64,000 bases of DNA from Mixophyes australis. Lineage: Eukaryota; Chordata; Amphibia; Anura; Limnodynastidae. Positions 1 to 10,022 of this stretch are shown piece after piece; position 1 is the stretch's first letter; each line of letters begins with the position of its first letter. The position numbers were made by a program, and so were the translations under genes. Where the stretch lies: positions 10,778,434 through 10,842,433 of the forward strand of contig JAVHZZ010000008.1 of the NCBI GenBank assembly GCA_036250195.1. Reading direction: 5' to 3'. Below the pieces are notes generated by a model. That model had not been told where the DNA came from and did not search any database. It was given only the letters and a program-made list of their open reading frames with translations.

Positions 1-109
1 TTAACACCACATTGCAATGTCTTGTATCATAATAATGTTGCTTCTAAATGATTGCAATACAATATTAATAGATACATAATTGTCAAAATGAGAGATCGTG
101 CAGTACATT

Positions 110-461
110 GGGCAGTATGGTGGCTTAGTGGTTAGCACTTCTGCCTCACAGCGCTGGGGTCATGAGTTCAATTCCCGAGTTCAATTGGCCTTATCTGTGT
201 GAAGTTTGTATGTTCTCCCCATGTTTGCGTGGGTTTCCTCTGGGTGCTCCGGTTTCCTCCCACACTCCAAAAACATACTAGTAGGTTAATTGGCTGTTAT
301 CAAAAATTGACCCTAGTCTCTCTCTCTGTCTGTGTGTGTGTGTGTGTGTATATTAGGGAATTTAGACTGTAAGCTCCAATGGGGCAGGGACTGATGTGAG
401 TGAGTTCTCTGTACAGCGCTGCAGAATCAGTGGCGCTATATAAATAAATGATGATGATGAT
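110..461 (+). mobile_element. V-SINE-type tRNA-derived SINE
   Basis: The head GGGCAGTATGGTGGCTTAGT and TAGCACTTCTGCCTCACAGC resemble a tRNA A-box region, and GAGTTCAATTCC resembles a B box. The centre (TTTCCTCTGGGTGCTCCGG) is the conserved V-SINE domain. The tail runs ACAGCGCTGCAGAATCAGTG to GCTATATAAATAAATGATG repeats. It is a nearly full copy. Confidence 0.88.
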
Positions 462-2817
462 ACATTGCCAATGTCCTTTCTAGCAACCAAATAAGACACC
501 ATGGGGAATATTTATTATAATGTCACCGATCACGGCAATAAGTTTGTTTTTTTTTAATAATAGAAAATGACCTATCTCCACAGTTTAACAGCAAATATCA
601 TCCGGCAATACTGGGCAGAGATGTAAGAGTTAACTTTCCGAAGAGCTGGGCCTATGAGTGCATGTGTGACCCTTCTTAACGACTCGCATATGCGCAGTGA
701 GACTTAACGCCAACATTTGGGTTTCTGTTGGGATTTCTGTTCCGCTGGTTAAAAAATTAAGCTTAAAAATAGATCATATTGATTTTAAAACTAAAAATAA
801 ATAAATATATATTTTAAACTAGTTATGCATTAAAAGTGCTTCATTCAAAGAATATAGTTCCCGCTACTCTGATTTGGAGATAACGGAACTTGTATGGCAG
901 TGGTAAAACTACAGACGCAATCCTTGTTGAATAGGCTTCCTCATGCAAAGGCAATGATAACCAACGCCGCCGAAAGCCAACAGGGAAGGGAGTAAAAAGT
1001 ATTTCTGGGAAGACATTTGCGAGGACTTGAAAAAGACTTATCGAAACGCGTTGGGTTGTTGTGTGTTAGAGAATTCCAGTTCTACCAGACTTTTGACTAC
1101 AATTCGGAAAAGTCTAAGGGGTATATTTAAATGACATACCCATTTAGAAGGAGTTTGCTTATAATATTTATCATATATTTGCTTAGCATAGTTGTTATTT
1201 TTAGCATTCTTTATGAAAAAGATAATATGCAAGATCTCTTCTCCCTCTTTATTCCATGCAATATCACTGGTTTCCACGAGAGAATATTGTAAGGAGAAGT
1301 GAATGGGAGATGAATAAGGACATTTTACATACTAAGGTTTTATCATGTGAAAGCAATCACAAAGGGGCTTCTGGGAGGTGTGGTTTCCTTGCCCTCTGTT
1401 CAAAGAATAAAGGATCATTGTTTTGTGTATAAGGAAGGCGCTAACATTGTTTCATAACCTGAGTGCAAACACAAAGGGGTTTTCTTTAATTGTTGAAATT
1501 ACCTTATCAGTCCTCTACACAGTTTGTGATAAATTAAGTTTTATTCACTTTATAAGGAGTGAGGATTGCTTGAGAAGTCTTTTCTCTATTGAAGTAAAAG
1601 ATATTGCACCTGGTGATCATTAAGACTCAAACATGTCTTGAGTTACTACATTATATTATTGTGTTTGAAGATTATTGGGCAAATGTATCAATCAGCGGTT
1701 ATTTAAAGCCATACATTTTCTGCGATTTGCAGTCTGTATTTAAAATAGCAATTTTATAAACGGCAAAACCAACAGATTTTTGAATTTGGTTTGGCACTAT
1801 AAATTACGTTTTTTTTCTAGACAGATATTGAAGTTATTTCTCACCCTGAGTATAACGCTCCCGTTGTTTTATATATATAATTTTACTTAAGGCCACAAAA
1901 TCCTATAATATATGCAGGATCAATGATGCAAGCACCTATCAGCTTCAGAGGTGATTTCAGCAATCAGCCAATCAGACATGACTAACTAGTCCTGGAGAAC
2001 ATCAACAGGCGAATCTGCTTCTCCACTCGGGGCTCTATGTGAACGCGCCCCTTACGGTAATCTGCCTATGTGAGACCGCCCGTTCCCTACCCCGCTTCTC
2101 CATTTGCAAGCAGGCGCAAGTGTAGATGTGTATAACTCTACATATATGTATACGTGTGCACAATCATTTCTTGGAATGCACAGTACAAATGTGTTGTTTT
2201 TATGCTATGCAAACAGACTTATGTTCCACTCGACATTTGACTGTATGTGCCAATCTATATTTTACGTTCTATGGGGAAATAATGTTCATCTATTAGAGAC
2301 GTTAAACCTGTCCCATTTCATCCCGCAGACATTTGTCTGTTCAGGAACTTAGCACTGGCTGAATTATCTTGAGTGCAATTAATCAATTGATGTGTGTTTT
2401 ATATCCATTAATAAATTGGGCTCAAGTTAATACAGCCATAAATTCAGTGCTAAGTTCAGAAGCTGACAATTATCTCATGGATGAAAAGGGGCAGACGTCC
2501 TGGATGTACACACTTGCATTCTTGTTTTGCAGTAGTACAAGATATGAGAAGACACAACACACAGCCCCTCGGAACTGATAAGAGTTATAGGTTTATTCAA
2601 CATAGACAAAAGACCCAGAAAATTCATTGTGAAAATACAAACAGTAAAAAAAAAATAAAAGAGCACAAGCAAGAAAGACTGTATTGTAGTATAATGACTG
2701 CACTCATCTGTATCATAACAGTGCATAGGGGCAAGGCACAACATTTCAAATCCCATAGTACATTTATTTGGAGGGGCTGCCATATGTGTCCATCCCTTCA
2801 GTAGGCCCCCTCTCTAC
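462..2817. other. Intergenic, no gene seen
   Basis: No supportable coding exon is present; all open frames are short and without family features. A fragment beginning AAATGTATCAATCAGCGG at about 1681 is the same dispersed foldback repeat found at 4411-4545. The 12-mer CGAAACGCGTTG lies at 1042-1053. The block 1920-2110 is unremarkable AT/GC mixed DNA. Confidence 0.6.
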
Positions 2818-3481
2818 TGTTAAGAAATAGGATCTCTCCTGTTTATCTGAGCTGTCAGCTGTGCTTTGCTGCTGCAACCATGTGTAGGATCAAGCCTGCA
2901 GTTCAACTGGTTGCTAGGTAAATAACAAGCATCTCTTCAGCTCCCAGTCTGGCAGCTGTTCTATTACTTACCGCACCCATGCAGCCAATCATCCTGCAGT
3001 TTTGATTGGTGCTGCTGCCTTTATAAACCTCTTCCCGGCAGCATACCAATGCTGGTGATAGTTCTTGTTTGACTTAGTGTGCCCTGTGTCCTGACCTGTT
3101 CTCTGTATTTGACCCAGATTGTGCTAAGGATTCTGCTGCCTTCTCCATTCCTGACTCTTGGCTTTGTTAAATGGATTTGCTCTCATATATCTACCTGCCC
3201 TTTCTGCCAAGTACATTCTGGTTGCTTACTATTTGTTACCGTGAGCTGTCTACTCCATCAGACAAGTGTTAGACTACACTGCATTAACCTCTGTCTGGAT
3301 GCTCACTACGTCCTGCTGTGTTCCGTCCACTCCACCAGGCAAGTGATGGATCAACAGCTGCTACTACCCGTGCTTAAGTCCTGGTGATAACCGAGTACTG
3401 TGGAACATAACCAGTTCCTTGGAAAGGGGGCTGCTAAAGGTGAACACCTTGTCAAGAGGTTCTATCAGGCGGGGCTTAACA
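2818..3481 (+). mobile_element. Possible solo LTR of a retrotransposon
   Basis: The 664-bp segment starts TGTTAAG and ends CTTAACA, a perfect 7-bp terminal inversion with TG...CA ends. Inside are a CCAAT box (AGCCAATC, about 2973), a TATA-like TTTATAAAC near 3020 and a GC-richer transcribed portion, as in an LTR. I could not find a matching short target duplication, so the call is tentative. Confidence 0.4.
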
Positions 3482-4400
3482 TGAAAGTAAGTGGAGTTAT
3501 ATACTAATATGAGCAGATCAGGGGCAGGGCTTATGCTGTCCTGCTTTTTGGATTCTAAATGTTGGGAGGTATGATTAGACTACACTGCTTTACTGTAGGA
3601 GATTGGTGTTATGATCTGGCCTATCCTTAGGGAGCAGTGATGAGAAACCTGACACAATTCAAGGGCCGCACTGTATCCTTCAAAAGGGCCTCACATTAAC
3701 CTGATAAGTAAAACATCTCTTAGTCTACCATTAACTCCTCAAATTTCACAAGTCCCTAAAACTACACAAAATATTCCTCAAATGCTGCATTCACTTCTCA
3801 CTGAGCCCTGCCTCCCAACTGCCCCGAATTCAGCAGGCCAGTCCTGATTTTAGAGCTCTGTCCCGCCCGGGGACAAGTTCGTCCCGCGGGTGGTAATGTT
3901 GGGGGAAGCAGGGGCTGGCTGGAAGACTTCAGGCAAGCACACAGCACTGGCCCATAAGTAGCGGCCTAACCTTAAAGGGTTGTTTTCGTTATAATATATA
4001 TTTATCAATATAAAAAAGGTTATTTTATTGTTGCTTAATCAAAGCTGATGCGCCAGCTCTCTCTCAATAGTGTAGTAGTTACGGGCAGGGTGGATATTGC
4101 GCCCCCCCCTGCTGACCAGGTGGCCCAAAATGTAATGTGGATGACCGGGTCAGGGGGAACATACCCCTGCTCAGCCAACCCCTGGGGCGAAGGGAGGTAT
4201 GTAATGGATAGCCCACTGGGCCAAGACACGCTTAATTTCTGCATTGACCACACCCCCTTTGCAACATGGCCCAAGACAACACTAATAACAACAATAGGAG
4301 CTGGGCCCACAGGTGAAGCTGGTGGGGGACATAAAACCTTCTAAGACTGGGGCCAAAGGGCCATAAAGTATAGAAAAGTACCACCTGGGTATAAACCAGG
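3482..4400. other. Intergenic with MITE end fragment
   Basis: The motif TGTTGGGAGGTATGA at about 3560 is the right terminus of the ACATACCTCCCAAC MITE family seen complete at 7771-7907. Another GTCCCGC-rich piece around 3850-3910 resembles that element's interior. No gene is seen. The open frames at 4035-4344 overlap on both strands and show no domain. Confidence 0.5.
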
Positions 4401-4410
4401 AAAGACCTGG

Positions 4411-4545
4411 GGATAAATGTATCAATCTGGGTTTATCTAGAAGCTCAGTGCACTTTGTCTTTAATATAATCGCTGTTTTAAATACCAATGGCAAAATGCT
4501 GAAAACCTGCAGTATTAGATAACCACTGATTGATACATTTACCTC
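4411..4545. mobile_element. Foldback MITE-like repeat
   Basis: The ends are imperfect inverted repeats (AAATGTATCAATCTGGG at the left, TGATTGATACATTT at the right) around a non-coding centre. A related copy begins at about 1681, showing that this is a dispersed family. Confidence 0.55.
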
Positions 4546-4676
4546 CTGGAGTCCACAGATGTAGGCTGGGTGGCTGGGTGACCAGCAGGCCGCCCAACAC
4601 TAATGCAGAGTTATTTAACTTAAATGTCCTGAAACCCTTACTAATCAATTTGCAATTAGCTTTGATCATATAGCCC

Positions 4677-4745
4677 AGGTTTAATTAAAGAAAATAATTA
4701 GAGCGATTGTTTTATGTGCTCTAATTATTTGCTTTAATTAAACCT
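4677..4745. repeat. AT-rich hairpin, 28-bp stem
   Basis: AGGTTTAATTAAAG followed by AAATAATTAGAGC is matched on the other side of a 13-nt loop by GCTCTAATTATTT and CTTTAATTAAACCT, with about one mismatch. It is probably the core of another foldback element. Confidence 0.75.
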
Positions 4746-6077
4746 TTGAATTGCTCCTCAGTTGAACTGTGTTACTAAATTGCCACAAAAGAGTCTGTGG
4801 GGCCCCCAACATTTTGCTGTTGTGTCATTTGTTCACTCAATGTTGTCTTGCAACAAAAACAAGATGCGTATTTGAGCCGATAATTGTCTGGTCAATTTTT
4901 TGGGTTTCTAGCAAAAGTAAGATTTCATACAGACAATATGAAAGAGCTGAACAAAATGGATGTGTTACATTGAATGCATTGATGCTTTAAGTTATTCACA
5001 TCAGTTGATGCATTCCTGCTGCGTGTAAGGGGGGTCACATAAAACAAATATGCTCTTCATGCTTTTTTCATGTAACAAGGTTACATTGGGACCTCATAGA
5101 CCTGAGACACTATTACAATGGGACTTAACAATGATTGTCTGACTGAATTATTATTGGCTCAATTATTTGATATAGAACAAGCATTTTACATCGAGTTATG
5201 AACTGAACCCTGGTTTATTCACTCAGAAAATAGGAAGCAACAAATATGTCCCAAATGATGAGTTACATTTAAGTCCCTACTTTCACCAATCACAGCCCAT
5301 TGTAACATGTTTAAAAATGGTTTATAAGCGTACGTCCAGGCTGAATTTTTGTTGGTGCATAAATGAAGCATCAAAGTGTGAATACACCCGTTCATACACT
5401 CAATGCCTATTTGCTATTTTTTGTAGCACCTCTGGAGTGTAAAATTAGGACCTCATTTTCCACAGCAGCGTGGGTGGAGGGATGGATATGGTGCTTTTAA
5501 AAAAGAGAATAGTAAGACCGCCTGGTCATCTCCTAAAAGCTAAAACATGAGTGATATGACTCTGGTTTACCTTATCTGAGTATGAATGGACATTGGGACT
5601 GCCCTCAACGGTGTAGAATACTTCTATCCAAAGTATAGTGTGAAACCCACTCCAGTACTTTGGTGGTGGTGGATAAATACAATCTTTTGAGGTGAAGAGG
5701 GCTGTGGATCCACCATGCAGGTAACTATGGCCTAATTTTAACTTCAAGACTTCTTTAAGTCACTTAAATAATCTGGTCCCACAAAACAAAATCTAATTTT
5801 TGCAAAAATAGGTGCCCTCTTGCTCCTAATCCGTACTCAACAAGGAGTACCCAACTCCATCAAATGATGCTAATTTTTGCACCCCTGGAGACACCAACAA
5901 CTTAGCCCAAGTGTTTATGCGTACAACTTGGGCGTTCCTGCAAATATGGGCACTAAAGAGCATATACACTGTATATTATACACTGTATATGTGCACTATT
6001 ATTGTTTCATAAACCTTAATGTTGAGGAAATACAAAACATAAATGACTGATCCCAAGGACATATTGTTCCCCAGGTG

Positions 6078-6078
<1 letters not shown>
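4746..6078. other. Intergenic, no gene seen
   Basis: Low-complexity and unique AT-rich DNA without a recognisable exon. A short palindrome of ATACACTGTATAT repeats occurs near 5963-5995, just before the TA microsatellite. Confidence 0.5.

Positions 6079-6079
<1 letters not shown>

Positions 6080-6125
<46 letters not shown>
6080..6125. repeat. (TA)n microsatellite
   Basis: About 23 uninterrupted TA dinucleotides. Similar arrays occur at 15233-15260, 21001-21048 and 39181-39264. Confidence 0.95.
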
Positions 6126-6127
<2 letters not shown>

Positions 6128-6389
6128 TAAGTCACTGTAACAGCCACAAATCCAGTGAAACTTCTGAAAAGATACCACAGCAGAAGCAGAACTTCTTGGC
6201 ACTTAGGCACAGGGATGACTGACAGGTCTGCTCAGCAAGATGTTCTGCAGCAGCTGCCAGCTCTCCCAAGTGATGTCAAGTGTGATGTCAAGTGCATGAA
6301 ATGACTGGAATGAGGTGACAGGCTGCCAATCCCTGAGATCAGAGGAAGCTCCAGCATTGTGCAAGTGTCTGGATGACTGACAGGTGACC

Positions 6390-6600
6390 GGCAGCACGTG
6401 ACCGGCTTCCTGCATTCCAGCCCGGGGATCCACGCGGCTTCCAGTCAGTCCGGTCGCCTTGGAGACGGCCTGGAATTGTCCCCGCCTCTCCCCTCTAACG
6501 TCACTGACAGCGGTGTCTTGCCCGCGCTTGTCTCAGCTCAGTGCGGGGGCCCCGGCGCTTACCCCGGGGGGGCCCCCATTGATGTCGTGCCGCAGTACCT
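6390..6600. promoter_or_regulatory. CpG-dense block upstream of GADD45A
   Basis: This segment is clearly richer in CpG than its surroundings. It contains a CACGTG E-box near 6396, AACGTCA (a CRE-like site) near 6497, and long GC runs around 6545-6575. No coding exon is recognisable. On the minus strand GGGGTAAGCG near 6560 could be a splice donor. It may be an enhancer or an unannotated promoter about 3 kb upstream of GADD45A, or only GC-rich repeat flank. Confidence 0.35.
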
Positions 6601-6831
6601 CGTATATAGCAGTAATGAGCATCACTGTGCACCAACATGAACACTATATATGGTATACTGACAGACCACTAACTTGTGAATAAAGTCACTGTTATATGAT
6701 GTCCATGATTATATGATAGAGGTCTCTGCAGACATTGCTGGTCTGTGAGGAGAAAGCTCTGACTGCCCCAGATACTGAAAAACGTCCCTGTAAATTTCCC
6801 TAATGAAGTCCATGCAGGGGCAGGCTGGGCC

Positions 6832-6852
6832 GGGGGGGGGGGGGGGGGGGGG
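6832..6852 (+). repeat. Poly(G) tract of 21
   Basis: An unbroken run of 21 G is followed 28 nt later by a run of ten C (6881-6890), so the two can pair. Such homopolymers are prone to sequencing error, so the exact length should be treated with caution. Confidence 0.85.
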
Positions 6853-6915
6853 ACTCACTGCTGTTAGGGCCAGCCGGCTGCCCCCCCCCCGATGCAATTC
6901 TCATGATTTTTACCG

Positions 6916-7135
6916 GCGGCCGCATCACATGACACGGGATGCAGCCACGTCAGCGCACAGGCAGCCGCATCACATGACACGGGATGCGGCCATGTCAGCG
7001 CACAGGCAGCCGCATCACATGACACGGGATGCGGCCACGTCAGCGCACAGGCAGCCGCATCACATGACACGCGATGCGGCCACGTCATCAATGACGCAGC
7101 CGCATCCCGTGTCATGTGATGCGGCCGCCTGTGCA
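6916..7135. repeat. 45-bp tandem array ending in an inverted unit
   Basis: Units beginning GCAGCCGCATCACATGACAC (first one GCGGCC) start at 6916, 6961, 7006 and 7051, each about 45 bp and ending CGTCAGCGCACAG. The fourth is cut short, and 7093-7135 carries the unit in reverse orientation (GCATCCCGTGTCATGTGATG). Every unit has CACATG and GGCCACGTCA motifs and several CpGs. Overlapping open frames on both strands are repeat artefacts. Confidence 0.9.
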
Positions 7136-7770
7136 CCCCCCCGGGCTGAAATCTGCCAGCCCGCGCCTGAGTCCATGATTTGTAATATTGACCAGTTTCT
7201 CAATATTGCCTGTGTGTGGGTGCTCTACGGTTACGTATAATGGCGGCACCTCGCCTGCAGAACGAGGTCTAGAGAACCTAAACTTCGTTCAGCGTTACCA
7301 TCATTTGGCATAGGGATCATTGATCCCTGAGGTGCAGCACCAAACTTAACAACTCCGGACTCCCGGGAGAGTAGGACTTCCTAGTGAAGTGGACAAGGTT
7401 TGGTTCTCTGGGAATCGCGTTATTTTGGCCCGTCCCCTGCGGTAAAATAGCGTCGCGTGGGGCGGGGCCAAAAATGATGCGATTGACAGAGCCCCACCCC
7501 CACCTATCTCCCAGAGACTAACATTTAAATGTTAGCAACTATGAGCAGTACACAGGAATTAAATTTGATGCAGGGTCCTATAGGAGCCTTGCACCACGTG
7601 CGGCTGCGCACACTTACAGGTAATCTTTCAGAATTGAATTGGTCCTTTAGCGTTAGGAGCAAAGCAAAAAAGGAGCAGATTTGCACCTTGGCAGAACTAT
7701 GTTGCATTGCAGGGCGGCAATTTTAAAATGTGTGGACAGATTTGGAGTTAAGAGGGGACGTGTCCTAGCT

Positions 7771-7907
7771 ACATACCTACCAACTCTGCCCCGCTGTCCT
7801 AGCCAGGGACATGTTTGTCCTGCGAGTGGGAACGTTACAGCACTATGCAGCCCTCTTTGTTACGTAGCCTTGCCCGCTGACGGAGACTGGCATGTTGGGA
7901 GGTATGT
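7771..7907. mobile_element. MITE with ACATACCT(A/C)CCAAC termini
   Basis: The left end ACATACCTACCAAC and the right end GTTGGGAGGTATGT are inverted repeats matching at 13 of 14 positions. AGCT lies on both sides and may be part of the target duplication. The interior is non-coding. Related ends occur near 3560, and a sister type (ACATACTTGCCAACT) lies at 34634-34886. Confidence 0.7.
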
Positions 7908-9449
7908 AGCTATAAAGCTATCCAGTATTTGGGTGCTACATGCAAAAGAAGCCAGTATTTTATCTGCATGCAAAAATAAATAAAAGCATTTGTAGACCTT
8001 GCATTGCAACATGGTTTGTCCAGAACCAAGATTACAAAGTGTATGTAATTCCCATCTAGACCACCAATAGTAAGAAGGATTAAATTATGTTCAAGAGAAC
8101 TGTTACAGTACCATTTGTAACATTTAAGGAGCCCAACTTTGTAGGGTAGTGAGTTTTGTTTACGCTTTTCTAGAACAGAGTATTGGGCTTGTTCCCATCC
8201 ATGCATTGCACGCTGTTGCATTGGAGGATTTTACATGCAACAATTTGATTGATTTAGTTCCTGCTCACAGCCTTTCCCAGGACAAACTGGATTTGCATAT
8301 AATGTGAATATAAAGTTACAAACAGGTAAACAAGTGCATGATGTAACAGAACTTGTTTCACAGCAACAAGAGGAATTTTGCATTCCCCGTCCCAAAGAGC
8401 TTACAATCTAAATTGTAAAATGTACAGATACATTAGGAAAATGTACAGACACAAATATGGGGTTATTATAAGCCCAACTTTCAAAACAAGTAAACACCAT
8501 TCAGACAGAACATCTAGTTTGTGACTTGAAAGTCTCGATGGATGTAAGGAGTTGGATGCAACTTGGTAGGTTATACTAGGACTGATAGGGAACCAATATG
8601 GTTTTGAGAAGAGTAGCGACAGATATTGACCAGAAGCACAATAGATTCGTTTTTGTAACGGAAATTTGGATGCACTATAGGAGATCAAGAGAGGAAGCAG
8701 GGCCCAGATCAAAGATGATTACAGTAGTCAAAGGAGGACAGAATTTGTGTTTTAGTGACAAACAAATGGATATTTGTTCTAAATATTTTGGAGGAAAAAG
8801 CATCATGGTTTTGTAGTTGTTTAAATGTTGTAACTTTTGCTACCAACAAAGCTATGTGTCCTCAGCATAGAGAGGGGGCACTTACAATGTGTCATAAATA
8901 ATAAACACACTTTTTCATACAAATGAACATAAAATGAGTATTACAATAGACCTTAGAATACCAATTCTGCAACAAATCCTGTAAAATATAATGAATGCAA
9001 TTATACGTTGAAGCCAGTGGAGTAGGTTATTGATGCAGACCCAGAAAGGCACAATATATGGAAGGGAAGAGAATGATGGACAGTTGGTGGTGTTATATGA
9101 TGCATTTTACACATCACCATGTGACTGAATATTAGCTCTAACCACAGCTTCCAATATCCATTTAGTTAATGATAAAATATATGATTTATATACAGATTTC
9201 CACTTTTATTCAACTTTTCATCTTGTCCAGAACTGATCAGGTGACAGTGAGGTGATTTTTGGGCATTTCCAGTAATGGTGACTTATGGTGATGATATGAC
9301 TGTAATAATATGATATTAGAGCACAGTATGGACATTACTCATGATATGTCCCAGAATACAGCTCTGTGGTTGCTGTGTGAGGGGCTGAGAGCAGAGATCT
9401 CTCTATGGGGGACTGTCCAATGTAATGAGCAGATTGCAGCAGTCAAAGG
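7908..9449. other. Intergenic; LINE-derived repeat at about 8385-8745, no gene
   Basis: AGAGCTTACAATCTAAATTG near 8397 is the reverse complement of the shared LINE/SINE tail motif TTTAGATTGTAAGCTC. The following 350 bp (GATGGATGTAAGGAGTTGG, GATGATTACAGTAGTCAAAG) look like a decayed LINE-derived repeat. The remainder shows no exon. Confidence 0.45.
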
Positions 9450-9720
9450 GTTACACCACCAATCCCATCGCCTGGCAACCGTCTGAGCCCAGAAGCCCCG
9501 CCCCTCGTCTCTCGGCCAGCCAATGGCAGCTCTGCCGGGTTACTTGCCAATTCCCTGAATTTGTAGCGGGAGTGTGTTAACAAGCGGGGGCTCATTTGCA
9601 TGAGCCAATCAGAGGCTGGTTATGGTGATGAGCTGCGCGGCGGTTGGCTGATCGCTGGCACATGAAGTACGGCAAAGACCGGGGTGAATCAGACTGAAGC
9701 CGGGATACAGAGAGGAGAAC
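9450..9720 (+). promoter_or_regulatory. GADD45A: GADD45A promoter: CCAAT boxes, GC box and octamer
   Basis: CCAAT boxes occur at 9459-9463, 9520-9524 and 9605-9609, a GC-box-like CCCCGCCCC at about 9496-9504, and a perfect octamer ATTTGCAT at 9594-9601, only three bases before the last CCAAT. Human GADD45A is regulated by BRCA1 and other stress inputs through OCT-1 and CCAAT (NF-Y) motifs in its proximal promoter, so this pairing looks conserved. I see no convincing TATA box. The start site is not defined and probably lies between 9620 and 9720. Confidence 0.7.
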
Positions 9721-9975
9721 ACGGACACTGAGCAGTAACCGGAGCACTGAGAGCGTTGTACGGACACTGAGCAGTGATCGGAGCACCGAGAGCACTGTAC
9801 GGACACTGATCTGTGACTGGCACCGGAGCACCCAGAGGATTGTACGGAGACTGATCTGTGACTGGAACCGGAGCACCCAGAGGATTGTACGGACACTGGT
9901 CTGTGACTGGAGCCGGAGCACCCAGAGGATTACACTGATCTGTGGCTGGAGCCGGGGATTACACTGTGCAGCACT
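9721..9975 (+). repeat. Minisatellite in the GADD45A 5'UTR (39-45 bp units)
   Basis: Five units begin ACGGACACTG or close variants at 9721, 9760, 9799, 9844 and 9889. The first two are 39 bp; the next two are 45 bp and share GATCTGTGACTGG and GGAGCACCCAGAGGATT; a degenerate sixth runs into the start codon. The array ends a few bases before the ATG, so it should be transcribed as leader sequence. Confidence 0.85.
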
Positions 9976-9981
9976 GACACT

Positions 9982-10022
9982 ATGACCCTGGAGGAACTGA
10001 CCGGAGAGCAGAGCATGGGAAA
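9982..10022 (+). CDS. GADD45A: GADD45A coding exon 1
   Basis: This exon holds the ATG and 13 full codons ([13 protein letters not shown]) plus two bases, followed by the donor GTAAGC at 10023. It is short, as exon 1 of this family always is. The upstream leader is a minisatellite (see 9721-9975). Confidence 0.93.

Noticed and set aside
110..200. A tRNA gene at the head of the SINE
   Set aside because: Only A- and B-box-like words remain; there is no complete cloverleaf, and the sequence continues into the SINE body.
4035..4344. Overlapping frames of 91 and 98 codons on opposite strands
   Set aside because: No family features; they look like chance in moderately GC-rich intergenic DNA.
6803..7240. 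145-codon plus and 90-codon minus open frames
   Set aside because: Produced by the 45-bp tandem array; both strands are open and there is no similarity to any family.
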